This document shows, one piece after another, positions 1 to 10,459 of a DNA stretch of 64,000 bases. Below the pieces are notes generated by a model. It had not been told where the DNA came from. It saw only the letters and a program-made list of their open reading frames with translations, and searched no databases. The stretch is from Caulobacter sp. Root1455 (lineage in GTDB: Bacteria > Pseudomonadota > Alphaproteobacteria > Caulobacterales > Caulobacteraceae): contig NZ_LMFQ01000001.1 of NCBI RefSeq assembly GCF_001426905.1, positions 434,001-498,000 of the forward strand. Reading direction: 5' to 3'. The position numbers and the translations under genes were made by a program. How positions within the stretch are numbered: position 1 is the first letter of the stretch; every line of letters begins with the position of its first letter.

Positions 1-810
1 ATTCCGTCCGGCTGCCCGTCGGCGCCGGGACCTTACCGCAGCGGGGGCCTGGTGTTCACCAACTCGGTCGGCAACGCCTGGTGCAGCCCGTTCATCAACG
101 GCTTCGTCGGCACCTATGGCTCGCCCAGCCAGCTGTTCGTGAGCCGCGACGACGGCGGCGTGTTCGACTTCGGGTCGCTGCAGGTGTGCAATCCCAACAC
201 GGCGATCCCGCCCCAGACCACGACCTTCACCGGGACCCGCGCCGACGGCACTTCGGTCAGCGCCCAGTTCAGCACCCCCAACGCCAGCACCGCGCCGCAG
301 ACCTTCGCCCCCGCCGGTTTCGACGACCTGACCAGCCTGGTGGTCAGTCTGGGCTTCGTGGCCTTCGACAACTTCGTGTTCGAGGGGGTGGCGGCCAAGA
401 CGGTGACGTTCAATCAGGACTTCCCGCCCGGCTGCCCGTCGATAGCCACCGCCTACACCTCCCAAGGCCTGACCTTCACCAATTCCGTCGGCAACAAGTG
501 GTGCAGCGGCTTCATCAACGGCTTCGTCGGCACCTTCGGCTCGCCGTCCACGATGACCGTCAAGCCGGCCGCGGGCCATAAGTTCGACTTCCGCTCGCTG
601 CAGATGTGCAACCCCAATCCCGCCATCACCGCCCAGGCCATCGAGTTCACGGGAACGCGGCCGGACGGCTCCACGATCAGCGCCGTCTTCTCGACGCCGC
701 CCAACAACACCTCGCCTCAGACGTTCGCCCCCGCCGGGTTCGGCGGCCTGGCCTCGCTGACGATCGTGCTGGGCTTCGTGGCGTTCGACAACTTCGTGTT
801 CGCCGACTAG
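1..810 (+). CDS. Tandem-repeat extracellular-type protein, 3' part only
   Basis: The frame is open from base 1, so the true start lies outside the window and no signal peptide can be seen. The visible 269 residues are two tandem units of about 135 residues (roughly bases 1-400 and 401-807). Each unit has the same order of motifs: GCPS, FTNSVGN-WCS, FINGFVGT-GSPS, FDF-SLQ-CNPN, FTGTR-DG, QTFAPAGF and LGFVAFDNFVF. Each carries three cysteines at matching places, which suggests disulfides and an exported beta-sandwich fold. The F-DNF ending resembles beta-sandwich domains of exported PEP-CTERM-type proteins, but no sorting signal follows: the protein stops right after the second unit. The family is not recognised and the function is unknown. 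More units may lie upstream. Confidence 0.75.
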   Translation: MPSGCPSAPGPYRSGGLVFTNSVGNAWCSPFINGFVGTYGSPSQLFVSRDDGGVFDFGSLQVCNPNTAIPPQTTTFTGTRADGTSVSAQFSTPNASTAPQTFAPAGFDDLTSLVVSLGFVAFDNFVFEGVAAKTVTFNQDFPPGCPSIATAYTSQGLTFTNSVGNKWCSGFINGFVGTFGSPSTMTVKPAAGHKFDFRSLQMCNPNPAITAQAIEFTGTRPDGSTISAVFSTPPNNTSPQTFAPAGFGGLASLTIVLGFVAFDNFVFAD

Positions 811-821
811 GCGACGGCGCT

Positions 822-843
822 CTCCCCGGTCGAGGCCGGGGAG
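822..843. terminator. Hairpin between convergent genes
   Basis: An 8-bp GC stem (822-829 with 836-843) and 6-base loop fills the 38-bp gap between the stop of the repeat protein and the stop of the leftward glycosyltransferase. There is no clear T-tract, so it is a terminator-like hairpin able to act on both strands rather than a textbook intrinsic terminator. Confidence 0.45.
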
Positions 844-848
844 CGACG

Positions 849-1775
849 TCAGATCGGCCGCCCGGTGATCTTCCAGATCAGCGGCCGGGAGACGCTCATC
901 AGCAGGATGAGCGGGGCCAGCAGGACGGCGAGGATGTAGCGCTGGACCGAGTCGGCCCGCTTGATGAAGTAGCGCGACAGGCCCACGCCCTTGTGGAACT
1001 CGACCTTCAGCGGATGCTCCAGGCTGGTGTGGCCCAGATGGATGACCTCGGCCTTGGGCTGGAACAGCACCTGACCGCCGGCCTGGCGGGCGCGCCAGCA
1101 CAGGTCGATGTCCTCGACGTGCAGGAAATAGCCTTCGTCGAAGCCGCTCAGCAGGTCGAAGTCCTCGCGGCGCAGGGCGAAGCACGCGCCGGAGATGGTC
1201 GGCATCGGCACGGCCGCGTCCGGCGTCGGTTCGCGCTCGCGGTGGATCTCGAATTTCGACAGGCCTTTGAACCGGGCGGTCAGATGGCCGAAGCTGAGCA
1301 GGGTGGTGACCGGCGTGACCTCGCCGCGCCGGCCGCCGCGCTGTTCGGTGCCGTCGGTGTTCATCACCCGCGCCCCGACCACTGTGGGGACCGGCTGGTT
1401 CTCGAAAGCCGCGACCAGGGCCTCGACGCAATTGGCCTGCAGGTTGGCGTCCGGATTGAGGAAGACGATGTATTCGCCGCGCGCGGTCTCGGCGCCCATG
1501 TTGGCGCCGCGCGCGAAGCCGACATTGCCGTGGCCCTGCCGCAGCACGACGCGCGGCTCGGCCTGGCTCAGGGCCCGCAGCCGTTCGGCCCAGTCCGCCG
1601 GCGAACCGTTGTCGATGATGACGAACTCGTCGACCAGCGGCTCGGCCAGCACGTGCTGGATGCTTTCGATCAGCGCGTCTCCCGTCTGATAGACGACCAT
1701 GACGACGGAGACGCGCGGCCGAACCGGCCGCACACCCGAGACGAAGGTCGAATGAGAAGGAAGAATGCTGTTCAT
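849..1775 (-). CDS. Family 2 glycosyltransferase, WbbL/rhamnosyltransferase-like
   Basis: The 308-residue protein starts its GT-A domain near residue 23 with SVVMVVYQTGDALIES. It has the nucleotide-sugar motif FLNPDAN (DxD-like position) near residue 107 and the acceptor-side motif HVEDIDLCWRARQAG near residue 220. A C-terminal hydrophobic stretch (LAVLLAPLILLMSVSRPLIW) probably anchors it to the inner membrane. The family adds sugars such as rhamnose to lipid-linked glycans; the donor and acceptor here are not known. Its ATG overlaps the thrS stop codon by one base (TGATG), so it is probably translated by coupling to thrS. No other glycan genes are adjacent, which makes the place unusual. 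Confidence 0.85.
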   Translation of the reverse strand: MNSILPSHSTFVSGVRPVRPRVSVVMVVYQTGDALIESIQHVLAEPLVDEFVIIDNGSPADWAERLRALSQAEPRVVLRQGHGNVGFARGANMGAETARGEYIVFLNPDANLQANCVEALVAAFENQPVPTVVGARVMNTDGTEQRGGRRGEVTPVTTLLSFGHLTARFKGLSKFEIHREREPTPDAAVPMPTISGACFALRREDFDLLSGFDEGYFLHVEDIDLCWRARQAGGQVLFQPKAEVIHLGHTSLEHPLKVEFHKGVGLSRYFIKRADSVQRYILAVLLAPLILLMSVSRPLIWKITGRPI

Positions 1776-3754
1776 CAGGCCTGCGCCAACTCCGCGGGCG
1801 CCGCCACGGCGCGATCACGGGCGAGGTCCGGCGGGGTCGCTTCCGTGGTCAACGCGCGCACGGCGTCCTCCAGCGACAACACCTTCTGTCCTTCGCCGCC
1901 GAGGCGACGCAGGGCGACTTCTCCGTTTTCAGCTTCCTTACGCCCGACCACTGCAATCACCGGCACCTTCGCGAGACTGTGTTCGCGAATCTTGTAGTTG
2001 ATCTTTTCATTCCTGAAATCGACCTCTGCGCGAATGCCCATGGAAGTCAATCGCTCAGCCACACGTTGTGCGTAATCGTCGGCGTCGGACGTGATCGTGG
2101 CCACCACGACCTGGACCGGGGCCAGCCACAAAGGCAGGTGGCCGGCGTAGTTCTCCAGCAGAATGCCGATGAATCGCTCGAACGAACCCAGGATCGCCCG
2201 GTGCAGCATGACCGGCCGCTTCTTGGAGCCGTCCTCGGCCACGTATTCGGCGTCGAGGCGCTCGGGCAGGACGAAGTCCAGCTGCAGCGTGCCGCACTGC
2301 CAGACCCGGCCGATGGCGTCCTTCAGCGAGAACTCCAGCTTGGGACCATAGAAGGCGCCTTCGCCGGGCTGGTCGACCAGACGCTCGCCCGCCGCCTCGG
2401 CGGCCGTGGCCAGGGCGTGCTCCGCCTTGTCCCAGGTCTCGTCCGTGCCGGCGCGCAAGTCCGGACGCGTCGAGAACTTCACGTCCGCCAGCTCCATGCC
2501 CAGGTCGTTATAGACGCTGCGCAACAGTTCGATGAAGCGCGCGCTTTCCTCCGTGACCTGCTCTTCGCGGCAGAAGATGTGGGCGTCGTCCTGGGTGAAG
2601 GCCCGCACGCGCATGATGCCGTGCATGGCGCCCGACGGCTCGTAGCGGTGGCAGGCGCCGAACTCGGCCATGCGCAGCGGCAGCTCGCGATAGCTCTTCT
2701 GGCCGACATTGAAGATCTGGATATGGCCGGGGCAGTTCATCGGCTTGACCGCCAGAACCTCGCCCTCGGCGCTCTCGCACATGAACATGGCGTGGCCGAA
2801 CTTCTCGGCGTGGCCCGACTTCTCCCACAGGCTCTTGTCGAGGATCTGGGGCGTCTTGACCTCGCGATAGCCGGCCGCGTCCAGACGGCGGCGCATATAG
2901 GCCTCCAGCGCCAGGTACAGCGTCCAGCCCTTGGGGTGCCAGAACACCATGCCCTTGCCCTCTTCCTGGATGTGGAAGAGGTCCATGGTCCGGCCCAGCT
3001 TGCGGTGATCGCGCCGCTCGGCCTCCTCGATACGCTTCAGGTGCGCCTCGAGATCGGCCTCGCTGGCCCACGACGTGCCGTAGATGCGCTGCAGCTGGGC
3101 GTTGTTCTGGTCGCCGCGCCAATAGGCGCCGGCCAGCTTGGTCAGCTTGAAGGCCTTGCCCACCGCCTTGGTCGACGGAAGGTGGGGACCGCGGCACAGA
3201 TCCTTCCACTTCTCGCCCTGGTGATAGACCGTGATCGTGTCGCTGACCGGCAGGTCACGGATGATCTGGGCCTTGTAGCTTTCGCCCATGGCCTCGAAGT
3301 CGGCGATGGCGGCGTCGCGCTCGACTTCCTCGCGGCGGATCTTCTCGTCGCGATCGACGATCTGGCGCATGCGCTCCTCGATCTTCGGCAGGTCGTCGAG
3401 GCTGAACGGCTCGTCGCGGGCGAAGTCGTAATAGAAACCGTCCTCGACGTTCGGACCGATCGTCACCTGGGTGCCGGGGAACAGCTCCTGTACGGCCTCG
3501 GCCAGGATGTGGGCGGTGTCGTGGCGGATCACCTCCAAGGCCTCGGGGGCCTCGCGCGTGATGATCTCGAAGCGGTTGCCGCGGCCCAGCAGATCGGCCG
3601 TCAACGGACGGTCCAGGTCCAGCAGCTGGCCGTCCAGCTTGATCAGCAGGGCCTTCTTCTCCAACGACTTGGAGATCGAGGCGGCCACGTCGCGGCCCGT
3701 CGCACCGTCAGGGTACTGGCGGGCCGAGCCGTCGGGGAAAATCAGGTCGATCAT
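1775..3754 (-). CDS. thrS: Threonyl-tRNA synthetase
   Basis: A 659-residue class II synthetase that charges tRNA-Thr in the cytoplasm. The order of domains is typical: an N-terminal TGS domain (residues 1-65, [15 protein letters not shown]), an editing domain with the [10 protein letters not shown] histidine motif near residue 80, the class II core with [25 protein letters not shown] and [10 protein letters not shown], and a C-terminal anticodon-binding domain beginning near residue 550. Length is normal for the family. The start overlaps the last four bases of yidD, and the stop overlaps the start of the glycosyltransferase, so the three genes look like one leftward operon. An alanine/threonine-rich tail follows the anticodon domain. 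Confidence 0.98.
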   Translation of the reverse strand: MIDLIFPDGSARQYPDGATGRDVAASISKSLEKKALLIKLDGQLLDLDRPLTADLLGRGNRFEIITREAPEALEVIRHDTAHILAEAVQELFPGTQVTIGPNVEDGFYYDFARDEPFSLDDLPKIEERMRQIVDRDEKIRREEVERDAAIADFEAMGESYKAQIIRDLPVSDTITVYHQGEKWKDLCRGPHLPSTKAVGKAFKLTKLAGAYWRGDQNNAQLQRIYGTSWASEADLEAHLKRIEEAERRDHRKLGRTMDLFHIQEEGKGMVFWHPKGWTLYLALEAYMRRRLDAAGYREVKTPQILDKSLWEKSGHAEKFGHAMFMCESAEGEVLAVKPMNCPGHIQIFNVGQKSYRELPLRMAEFGACHRYEPSGAMHGIMRVRAFTQDDAHIFCREEQVTEESARFIELLRSVYNDLGMELADVKFSTRPDLRAGTDETWDKAEHALATAAEAAGERLVDQPGEGAFYGPKLEFSLKDAIGRVWQCGTLQLDFVLPERLDAEYVAEDGSKKRPVMLHRAILGSFERFIGILLENYAGHLPLWLAPVQVVVATITSDADDYAQRVAERLTSMGIRAEVDFRNEKINYKIREHSLAKVPVIAVVGRKEAENGEVALRRLGGEGQKVLSLEDAVRALTTEATPPDLARDRAVAAPAELAQA

Positions 3755-4005
3755 TCTTCACATTTCCACTTGCGCGGCGCGCGGGGCGGAGGCGGCGGGT
3801 CGTACCCTGAACCGCCTAACGGATTGCATCGGCAGATCCGTCCCACCGCGAGCCAGGACCCTTTCAGGGGTCCATGATCCTTGAGCGCCTGGGCCGCGTA
3901 TTCCGAGCAGGTCGGCAGATACCGGCACTGACGCCCGATGAAGGGCGAAAGCGTCGTCTTGTAGGCCTTCAGGCCCAGGTCGACGGTGCGTTCGTAGAGT
4001 GTCAT
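3751..4005 (-). CDS. yidD: Membrane protein insertion efficiency factor YidD
   Basis: An 84-residue protein of the YidD (DUF37) family, which helps insertion of inner membrane proteins with YidC. It shows the family core: [23 protein letters not shown], the downstream [33 protein letters not shown] and three conserved cysteines. The short N-terminal amphipathic helix is also present. It usually sits beside yidC, rnpA and rpmH; here it is instead just upstream of thrS with a 4-base ATGA overlap. That is a displaced position compared with the standard cluster. Confidence 0.95.
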   Translation of the reverse strand: MTLYERTVDLGLKAYKTTLSPFIGRQCRYLPTCSEYAAQALKDHGPLKGSWLAVGRICRCNPLGGSGYDPPPPPRAPRKWKCEE

Positions 4006-4059
4006 GCCGGCGCTTTCGCGAACGGAGTCGAGGACTTATCGACTAGCGAAAAGTCTCGA

Positions 4060-4521
4060 TCAAGCGGCGCCGACGCGGCTAGTTCGGGTTTGGGTCTCGC
4101 CTGTGGCCTTGCGGACAGCCTCCACCGCGGCCTCGAACGCCAACAGCGTCGAGGCATGACGGGCGGGATAGTCCTTGACCGGCTCCAGCACGGCGAGCTC
4201 CGAAAATCGGCCCTGGGGAGGTGGGCCGCCTGATTTCAGCATAGCCTGCAAGGCGTCCCGGGCCAACTCGATCTCGGAAAGATCCGCTCCGACCACCTGG
4301 GCGCCGAGGATCGCGGCCGAGGCCTGGCCCAGGGCGCAGGCGGCCACGTCCTGAGCGAAGTCGGCGACCTTGCCGTCCCGGACCGTGACGTCGACCACGA
4401 TCCGGCTGCCGCACAGCTTGGCCGTCTTCTCGGCGCTGGCGTCGGGCGCGGCCAGGCGTCCGGCCCGGGGCATGTTGGCCACCAGGCTCAGGATCCGGGC
4501 CGAATAAAGGTCGTCGATCAT
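4060..4521 (-). CDS. NifU/IscU-like Fe-S scaffold-type protein with altered ligands
   Basis: A 153-residue protein starting MIDDLYSARILSL, matching the usual NifU-N/SufU opening; longer in-frame upstream sequence overlaps the next gene and is not homologous. Scaffold proteins of this family bind a nascent Fe-S cluster with three cysteines. The first is present at Cys37 (KLCGSR) and the second at Cys62 (ACALGQAS). The aspartate normally after the first (CGD) is Ser39, and the third cysteine position is Ser124 in PARHASTLLAFEA. It may therefore bind clusters or zinc weakly or have another role. It lies 54 bp upstream of yidD and only 5 bp from the SRPBCC gene, consistent with a leftward operon. 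Confidence 0.8.
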   Translation of the reverse strand: MIDDLYSARILSLVANMPRAGRLAAPDASAEKTAKLCGSRIVVDVTVRDGKVADFAQDVAACALGQASAAILGAQVVGADLSEIELARDALQAMLKSGGPPPQGRFSELAVLEPVKDYPARHASTLLAFEAAVEAVRKATGETQTRTSRVGAA

Positions 4522-4526
4522 GCCGC

Positions 4527-4988
4527 TTATGTGGGGCTGTTCTGGCGCTGCGACCAGAGGTGTTCGGCCCGCGCCTTCACCGCCTCGCCCATCCGGGTGA
4601 AGGCGGCCTTCAGCTGGCGGCGTTCGTCGCGGCTGACGAAACGGACCAGCGGGCCCATGAACAGCTCGCCGTTCGAGAAGGTGGAGCCGACGTCGCTCAT
4701 CTTCTCGATCTCCAGATAGCGGATCGCCGTCACGAAGCCGTTCAGCCGCTTGGTGCGCCAATGCAGCTGTTCGTAGGGCACCCAGTCCTGGACCACGGCC
4801 TCGACCAGCCGGGCCTGGCCGTCGTCGACCACCAGATCGAAGCGCAGCGAAGTGCCGATGCGCATCTCGCCCTCCATGCGGGGATGGACCGGATTCCAGT
4901 CCTTCCAGGTCGCGAAGTCGGAGATCACTTCCCAGACGATCTCGGCGGGGGCCAGCACCCCGGTACGGTGTTCTACAGCGCGTTGCAT
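4527..4988 (-). CDS. SRPBCC (START-like) family protein
   Basis: A 153-residue protein with the polyketide cyclase/SRPBCC fold: an N-terminal strand and helix EHRTGVLAPAEIVWEVISDFATWKDWNP, the GTSLRFDL strand and a long C-terminal helix LKAAFTRMGEAVKARAEHL. These proteins form a deep hydrophobic pocket for lipids or other apolar ligands. I chose ATG at 4988 (MQRAVEHRT); the frame stays open upstream to 5108 but that part overlaps the DinB gene and lacks family similarity. The ligand is unknown. Confidence 0.8.
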   Translation of the reverse strand: MQRAVEHRTGVLAPAEIVWEVISDFATWKDWNPVHPRMEGEMRIGTSLRFDLVVDDGQARLVEAVVQDWVPYEQLHWRTKRLNGFVTAIRYLEIEKMSDVGSTFSNGELFMGPLVRFVSRDERRQLKAAFTRMGEAVKARAEHLWSQRQNSPT

Positions 4989-5007
4989 GGTCGTCCGTCT
5001 AGCACTC

Positions 5008-5520
5008 TCAAGCGATGAAACCCAAGCCGCTGGCCTTCTGGAAGACCGGTAGGTCGAGGGACGGCGGGTCGATCCCGGCCTGGCTGAGCAGGCCGTGAAC
5101 CTGACCACGATGGTGGGTCTGGTGGTTGAAGAGGTGGGTCAGGGTGGCCCACATCGGCTGGGTCACCACCGATCCGTCGGCGATCCGCGTCCAGCGGAAC
5201 ACGCCGGCCAGCTGCTCGTCGGTCAGGGCGGCGACGTGGCTCGACAGCGCCGCGTCCTCGTGGCTCCGCGCCTCGCGCAGGGTCGCCAGGTCGTGGAAGA
5301 TCACCGCGTCCAGTCCGTGCGGCGGCAAGGTTTCGCCCCGCAGCCGCGCCAGCCACATCCGGTCGGTGACCAGCAGGTGGTTCAACGTCCCGTGGATCGA
5401 GCCGAAGAACGCCCCGCGCTCGGCCTTGTAGTCCGCCTCGTCCAGCATGGCGCAGGCCGCGTGGAGGCGATGATTGGCCCAGGCGTTGTATCCGGCGAAC
5501 ATCTGGAAATAGGCGCGCAT
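5008..5520 (-). CDS. DinB family protein
   Basis: A 170-residue four-helix-bundle protein of the DinB/DfsB type. The metal-binding histidines appear as GTLNHLLVTDRMW near residue 48 and LFNHQTHHRGQVHGLLSQAG near residue 133. The family includes thiol-dependent S-transferases and stress proteins in which a Ni or Zn ion sits between the helices; the substrate here cannot be told. The gene is 19 bp upstream of the SRPBCC gene and follows cysS by about 30 bp on the same strand. Despite the family name there is no evidence for SOS control in the short upstream gap. Confidence 0.88.
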   Translation of the reverse strand: MRAYFQMFAGYNAWANHRLHAACAMLDEADYKAERGAFFGSIHGTLNHLLVTDRMWLARLRGETLPPHGLDAVIFHDLATLREARSHEDAALSSHVAALTDEQLAGVFRWTRIADGSVVTQPMWATLTHLFNHQTHHRGQVHGLLSQAGIDPPSLDLPVFQKASGLGFIA

Positions 5521-5550
5521 CTCGGGCTCCTGGGTTCCTCGGGTGTGTAT

Positions 5551-6942
<1,392 letters not shown>

Positions 6943-7120
6943 GGGAAGGGAGCGGCCTGACGTCGCGGGAGTGTTGCGGGGATACGGATTGGCCCCATAT
7001 AACGAGAGCACGCGCGCACGACCATGCTTATTGGTCCCAATGCGCGACGGGTGGCACGCGTAATTCCAGGACGAAAGGCGTCCTGGCGCAACTCAGCCCG
7101 TGGAAAGACCTTCCCCACAC

Positions 7121-7762
7121 ATGGACGCACGGACCTGCGAGCGAACCCTGACCGATCTCGAGAACGACATCGGTCTTGATCTTGAACCCGCCCAGCGCCC
7201 CACCCGAGACGAGGCCATGGCCGCCGTCCGGACCCTGCTGGCCTGGGCCGGCGACAACCCCGACCGCGAAGGCCTGCTCGATACGCCGCAGCGCGTGGTC
7301 GACGCCTATGGCGAGTGGTTCGCCGGCTATCGCGGCGATCCCGCGCAGGAGCTCAGTCGCACCTTCGAGGACGTGCAGGGCTATGACGACATGGTCATGC
7401 TGCGCGGCATCGACGTGCAGAGCCATTGCGAGCACCACATGGCGCCGTTCCTGGGCAAGGCCTGGGTGGCCTACATGCCGACCGGCAAGGTCGTGGGCCT
7501 GTCCAAGCTGGCGCGCCTGGTCGAGATCTTCGCCAAGCGTCTCCAGACCCAGGAGACCATGACCATGCAGATCGCCGACGCCATCGAGGACCACCTCAGC
7601 GCCGCCGGCGTGGCCGTGCTGATCGACGCCGAGCACCAGTGCATGTCGACCCGCGGCGTGCATCACCACGACGTCTCGACGATCACCACCCAGTTCCGCG
7701 GCGCGTTCAAGACCGACAAGGTCCTGCAGCAGCGCTTCATGGACCTGGTGACGCGGAAGTAG
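7121..7762 (+). CDS. folE: GTP cyclohydrolase I
   Basis: The 213-residue enzyme converts GTP to 7,8-dihydroneopterin triphosphate, the first step of tetrahydrofolate synthesis. The core motifs are intact: [14 protein letters not shown], the zinc and active-site segment [18 protein letters not shown], the [10 protein letters not shown] helix, CMSTRGV with the second zinc cysteine, and the C-terminal R-F-L helix. This is the zinc-dependent type IA enzyme. I prefer ATG at 7121 (MDARTC); an in-frame GTG at 7100 would add seven residues. It is transcribed away from cysS. Confidence 0.97.
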   Translation: MDARTCERTLTDLENDIGLDLEPAQRPTRDEAMAAVRTLLAWAGDNPDREGLLDTPQRVVDAYGEWFAGYRGDPAQELSRTFEDVQGYDDMVMLRGIDVQSHCEHHMAPFLGKAWVAYMPTGKVVGLSKLARLVEIFAKRLQTQETMTMQIADAIEDHLSAAGVAVLIDAEHQCMSTRGVHHHDVSTITTQFRGAFKTDKVLQQRFMDLVTRK

Positions 7763-7775
7763 GTTGAAAGTCCCT

Positions 7776-7874
7776 GCGTCCTTCGAGGCCGCTTCGCGGC
7801 GCCTCAGGATGAGGAAGTCTGTACTGCTTTCCTCATCCTGAGGAGCGAGCCATAAGGCGAGCCTCGAAGGACGC
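7776..7874. repeat. Intergenic inverted repeat, family A copy 1
   Basis: The outer arms GCGTCCTTCGAGGC (7776-7789) and GCCTCGAAGGACGC (7861-7874) are perfect complements. An inner pair CCTCAGGATGAGGAA and TTCCTCATCCTGAGG lies between them. The element fills the gap between folE and the M14 peptidase gene. Near-identical copies sit at 62592-62692 and, in a variant form, at 52586-52672. Confidence 0.9.
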
Positions 7875-7898
7875 ACGGCGTTTCCGTGGGGGCGTAAG

Positions 7899-9740
7899 AT
7901 GTTGAAGACGTGGCTGGCGGCTCTGGCCGTCGCGATGACGGCGGGCATGACCATGGCGCAGACCCCGAAAGCTCCCTGGGAATCGGAAATCCTTCCCCCG
8001 GCCCTGGCCTGGCATGGCGCCAGCGAGACGCTGATCGCCAAACCGTCCGATCCCTGGATCACGCCGTCGGAGCTGACGGGCCTGACCGGCTCGCCGAACT
8101 ATGCCGAGACCCGCGCCTGGCTGGAAAAGCTGGACGCCGCCTCGCCGCTGATCCGCATGGAGGTGTTCGGCAAGTCGCCCGAGGGCCGCGACCTGCTGGT
8201 GCTCTACGTCTCCAAGGACGGCGAAAAGTTCGATCCAAACAAGCCCGTGCTGCTGGCCCAGGCCGGCATCCATCCGGGCGAGATCGACGGCAAGGACGCC
8301 GGCATGATGCTGCTGCGCGACATTGCTTTCGAAAGGGGGGCCTTCCACGGCAAGGACAATCCGCTGAACAGCGTGAACCTGGTCTTCGTGCCGATCCTCA
8401 GCGTCGACGGTCACGAGCGCGCCAGCCCCTACAGCCGTCCCAACCAGCGCGGCCCGCTCATTCAGGGCTGGCGGCACACGGCCCAGAACCTCAATCTGAA
8501 CCGCGACTACGGCAAGCTCGACGCGCCGGAGATGCGGGCGATGATCACGCTGATCGATCGGGTGAAGCCCGACCTCTACATGGACATCCACGTCACCGAC
8601 GGCGAGGACTACCAGTACGACGTCACCTATGGCTGGGCCGGCTACCAGGGCGACTTCGCGCGCTCCAAGGCCACCAGCGCCTGGCTGGACAAGGCCTTCC
8701 TGCCGGCCACCGAGGCGGGCCTGAAGGCGGCGGGCCACATCCCCGGCCAGCTGGTCTTCGGCCTGGACAACCGCGACCCCAAGAAGGGCCTGGGCGCCTC
8801 GCCGGCGTCCTTGCGCTATTCCAACGGCTACGGCGACGCCGCGCGGATCGCCACGGTGCTGGTCGAGAACCATTCGCTGAAGCCCTACCGGCAGCGGGTG
8901 CTCGGGACCTACGTCCTGCTGGAGGAGACCCTGAAGGTCCTGGCCAAGGACGGCGCCGCCCTGCGGGCCGCCGAGCGGCAGGACCGCGCCCAGCGGCCCG
9001 CCGTGATCAAGGCCAATTTCGGGACCAGCTTCGGAGGCGCCGGCAAGCCGCTGCACACCGTGAGCTTCCTGGGCGTGCTGTACGAGACCTACGACTCCCC
9101 CGCCTCGGGCGGCAAGGAGGTGCGCTGGCTGGGCAAGCCCGATCCCAAGCCCTGGTCGCTGCCGCTCTACACCAGCGAGCCGTCGCTCGACCTGACTCCG
9201 GCCAAGGCCTACTGGGTCTCGTCGGCCAAGCCCGACATCATCGAACGTCTGCGCATCCACGGCGTCCAGATGGAGACCCTGGCCGCGCCCAGGGCGGTGT
9301 CGGTCGACATGATCCGCCTCACCGCGCCCAAGCTCGCGACACGCGCCAGCGAAGGCCATGTCGAGATCGACGCCGGCCCGGTCACCCACGAGACGCGCAC
9401 CGTCACCTTCCCCGCCGGCTCGGTGCGGATCTCGACCGACCAGCCGCTGGGCGAGATGGTGACCCTGCTGCTGGAGCCGGAAAGCGACGAGAGCTTCTTC
9501 GCCTGGGGCATGTTCCCCGAGGTGTTGCAGCGCGTCGAATATATCGAGGGCTACGCGATCGCCCCGCTGGCCGAGAAGATGCTGGCCGCCGATCCCAAGC
9601 TGAAAGCCGAGTTCGAGGCCAAGCTGGCGGCGGACCCGAAGTTCGCCGCCGATCCCGATGCGCGGCTGGGGTGGTTCTACGCGCGGACGCCGTATTACGA
9701 CGACCATTACAAGCTCTATCCGGTCGGGCGCGAGCTGTAG
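7899..9740 (+). CDS. Secreted M14-family zinc metallopeptidase
   Basis: A 613-residue protein that begins with a clear signal peptide of about 20 residues (MLKTWLAALAVAMTAGMTM, cleavage probably after AQ). The M14 carboxypeptidase domain follows: GIHPGEIDGKDA near residue 127 gives the first zinc His and Glu, NLNRDYGKLDAPE is the substrate-arginine/asparagine segment, and DIHVTDGEDYQYD near residue 230 gives the second zinc His. The C-terminal 250 residues are a beta-rich extension seen in large bacterial M14 proteins. It likely trims peptides in the periplasm or outside the cell. Specificity is unknown. Confidence 0.88.
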   Translation: MLKTWLAALAVAMTAGMTMAQTPKAPWESEILPPALAWHGASETLIAKPSDPWITPSELTGLTGSPNYAETRAWLEKLDAASPLIRMEVFGKSPEGRDLLVLYVSKDGEKFDPNKPVLLAQAGIHPGEIDGKDAGMMLLRDIAFERGAFHGKDNPLNSVNLVFVPILSVDGHERASPYSRPNQRGPLIQGWRHTAQNLNLNRDYGKLDAPEMRAMITLIDRVKPDLYMDIHVTDGEDYQYDVTYGWAGYQGDFARSKATSAWLDKAFLPATEAGLKAAGHIPGQLVFGLDNRDPKKGLGASPASLRYSNGYGDAARIATVLVENHSLKPYRQRVLGTYVLLEETLKVLAKDGAALRAAERQDRAQRPAVIKANFGTSFGGAGKPLHTVSFLGVLYETYDSPASGGKEVRWLGKPDPKPWSLPLYTSEPSLDLTPAKAYWVSSAKPDIIERLRIHGVQMETLAAPRAVSVDMIRLTAPKLATRASEGHVEIDAGPVTHETRTVTFPAGSVRISTDQPLGEMVTLLLEPESDESFFAWGMFPEVLQRVEYIEGYAIAPLAEKMLAADPKLKAEFEAKLAADPKFAADPDARLGWFYARTPYYDDHYKLYPVGREL

Positions 9741-9744
9741 GGGC

Positions 9745-9820
9745 GGGGACATGCCCTCGCGGCGTGTCCCCAACCAGGACCCCCGCGCGCGAAGGGGACA
9801 CGCCGCAAGGGCATGTCCCC
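9745..9820. repeat. Intergenic inverted repeat, family F copy 1 (double)
   Basis: Two head-to-head copies of a roughly 27-bp GGGGACATGCCC...GTGTCCCC hairpin lie just after the M14 peptidase stop (9745-9771 and 9794-9820). Each folds on itself, and the two also complement each other. Single copies of the same type occur at 48613, and related ones at 23587 and 54860. Confidence 0.85.
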
Positions 9821-9926
9821 GATCGTGACCGGCCTTAGTCGCCTCCCCGACGATCCGGCTTGCCAGCTTCCGCGAACGCTGAACCTTATGCCGCTCACGT
9901 TCGACTAGTTTCATGAGTGACGATCG

Positions 9927-10328
9927 ATGGACACCATCGCCTCCGGACACGCCGCCGCCCTGTGGGTGGGGCTGCACGTCCTGCTCCTGCTGACCCTGTC
10001 GCTGCTGGTCGTGCGCCTGCGGCAGAAACACAAGGTCGCCCTGGGCGATGAAGGCATTCCCGAACTGGCCCGCGCCATCCGCGCCTTCGGCAACGCCAGC
10101 GAGTACATCCCCGTGGGTCTGGCGGCGGTCATCGTCCTGGCCCTGGTCGGCGCTCCGCCGCTGGCCATTCACGTGGTGGGTCTGGTGCTGTTCGCCGGCC
10201 GGCTGATCCACGCCGTGGGCCTGTCCAACAGCGGCGGCGCCTCGATCCCGCGCGCCGTCGGCATGATCTGCACCTGGCTGGCCTACATCTTCGGCGCGGT
10301 CGCCCTGCTGTTCTACGCGATCGGCTGA
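9927..10328 (+). CDS. MAPEG family membrane protein
   Basis: A 133-residue protein with four predicted membrane helices. It fits the MAPEG family (microsomal glutathione S-transferase-like): RLRQKHKVALGDEGIPELARAIRAFGNASEYIPVGL holds the typical R-x-FGN-AEYIP-like signature after helix 1, and GRLIHAVGLS follows helix 3. Bacterial relatives are inner membrane trimers that may conjugate glutathione to lipophilic compounds. Nothing in the neighbourhood indicates a substrate. A second, more distant MAPEG protein is at 62082-62504. Confidence 0.88.
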   Translation: MDTIASGHAAALWVGLHVLLLLTLSLLVVRLRQKHKVALGDEGIPELARAIRAFGNASEYIPVGLAAVIVLALVGAPPLAIHVVGLVLFAGRLIHAVGLSNSGGASIPRAVGMICTWLAYIFGAVALLFYAIG

Positions 10329-10459
10329 TCCCGCTTTCCAAGCCGCCCGGACCAGGGCGTTTCCGGCCGTCCCGAAAGGGCCGCCGCTCGTCCCACGCCC
10401 CTGGATCGCGGCCAGGCCCTGGCCGATGTCTTCCTCACCGACCAGCGAGGAAAGACGTC

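Noticed and set aside
7833..10211. A 792-codon minus-strand frame opposite the M14 peptidase and MAPEG genes
   Set aside because: No domain and antisense to two well-supported genes.
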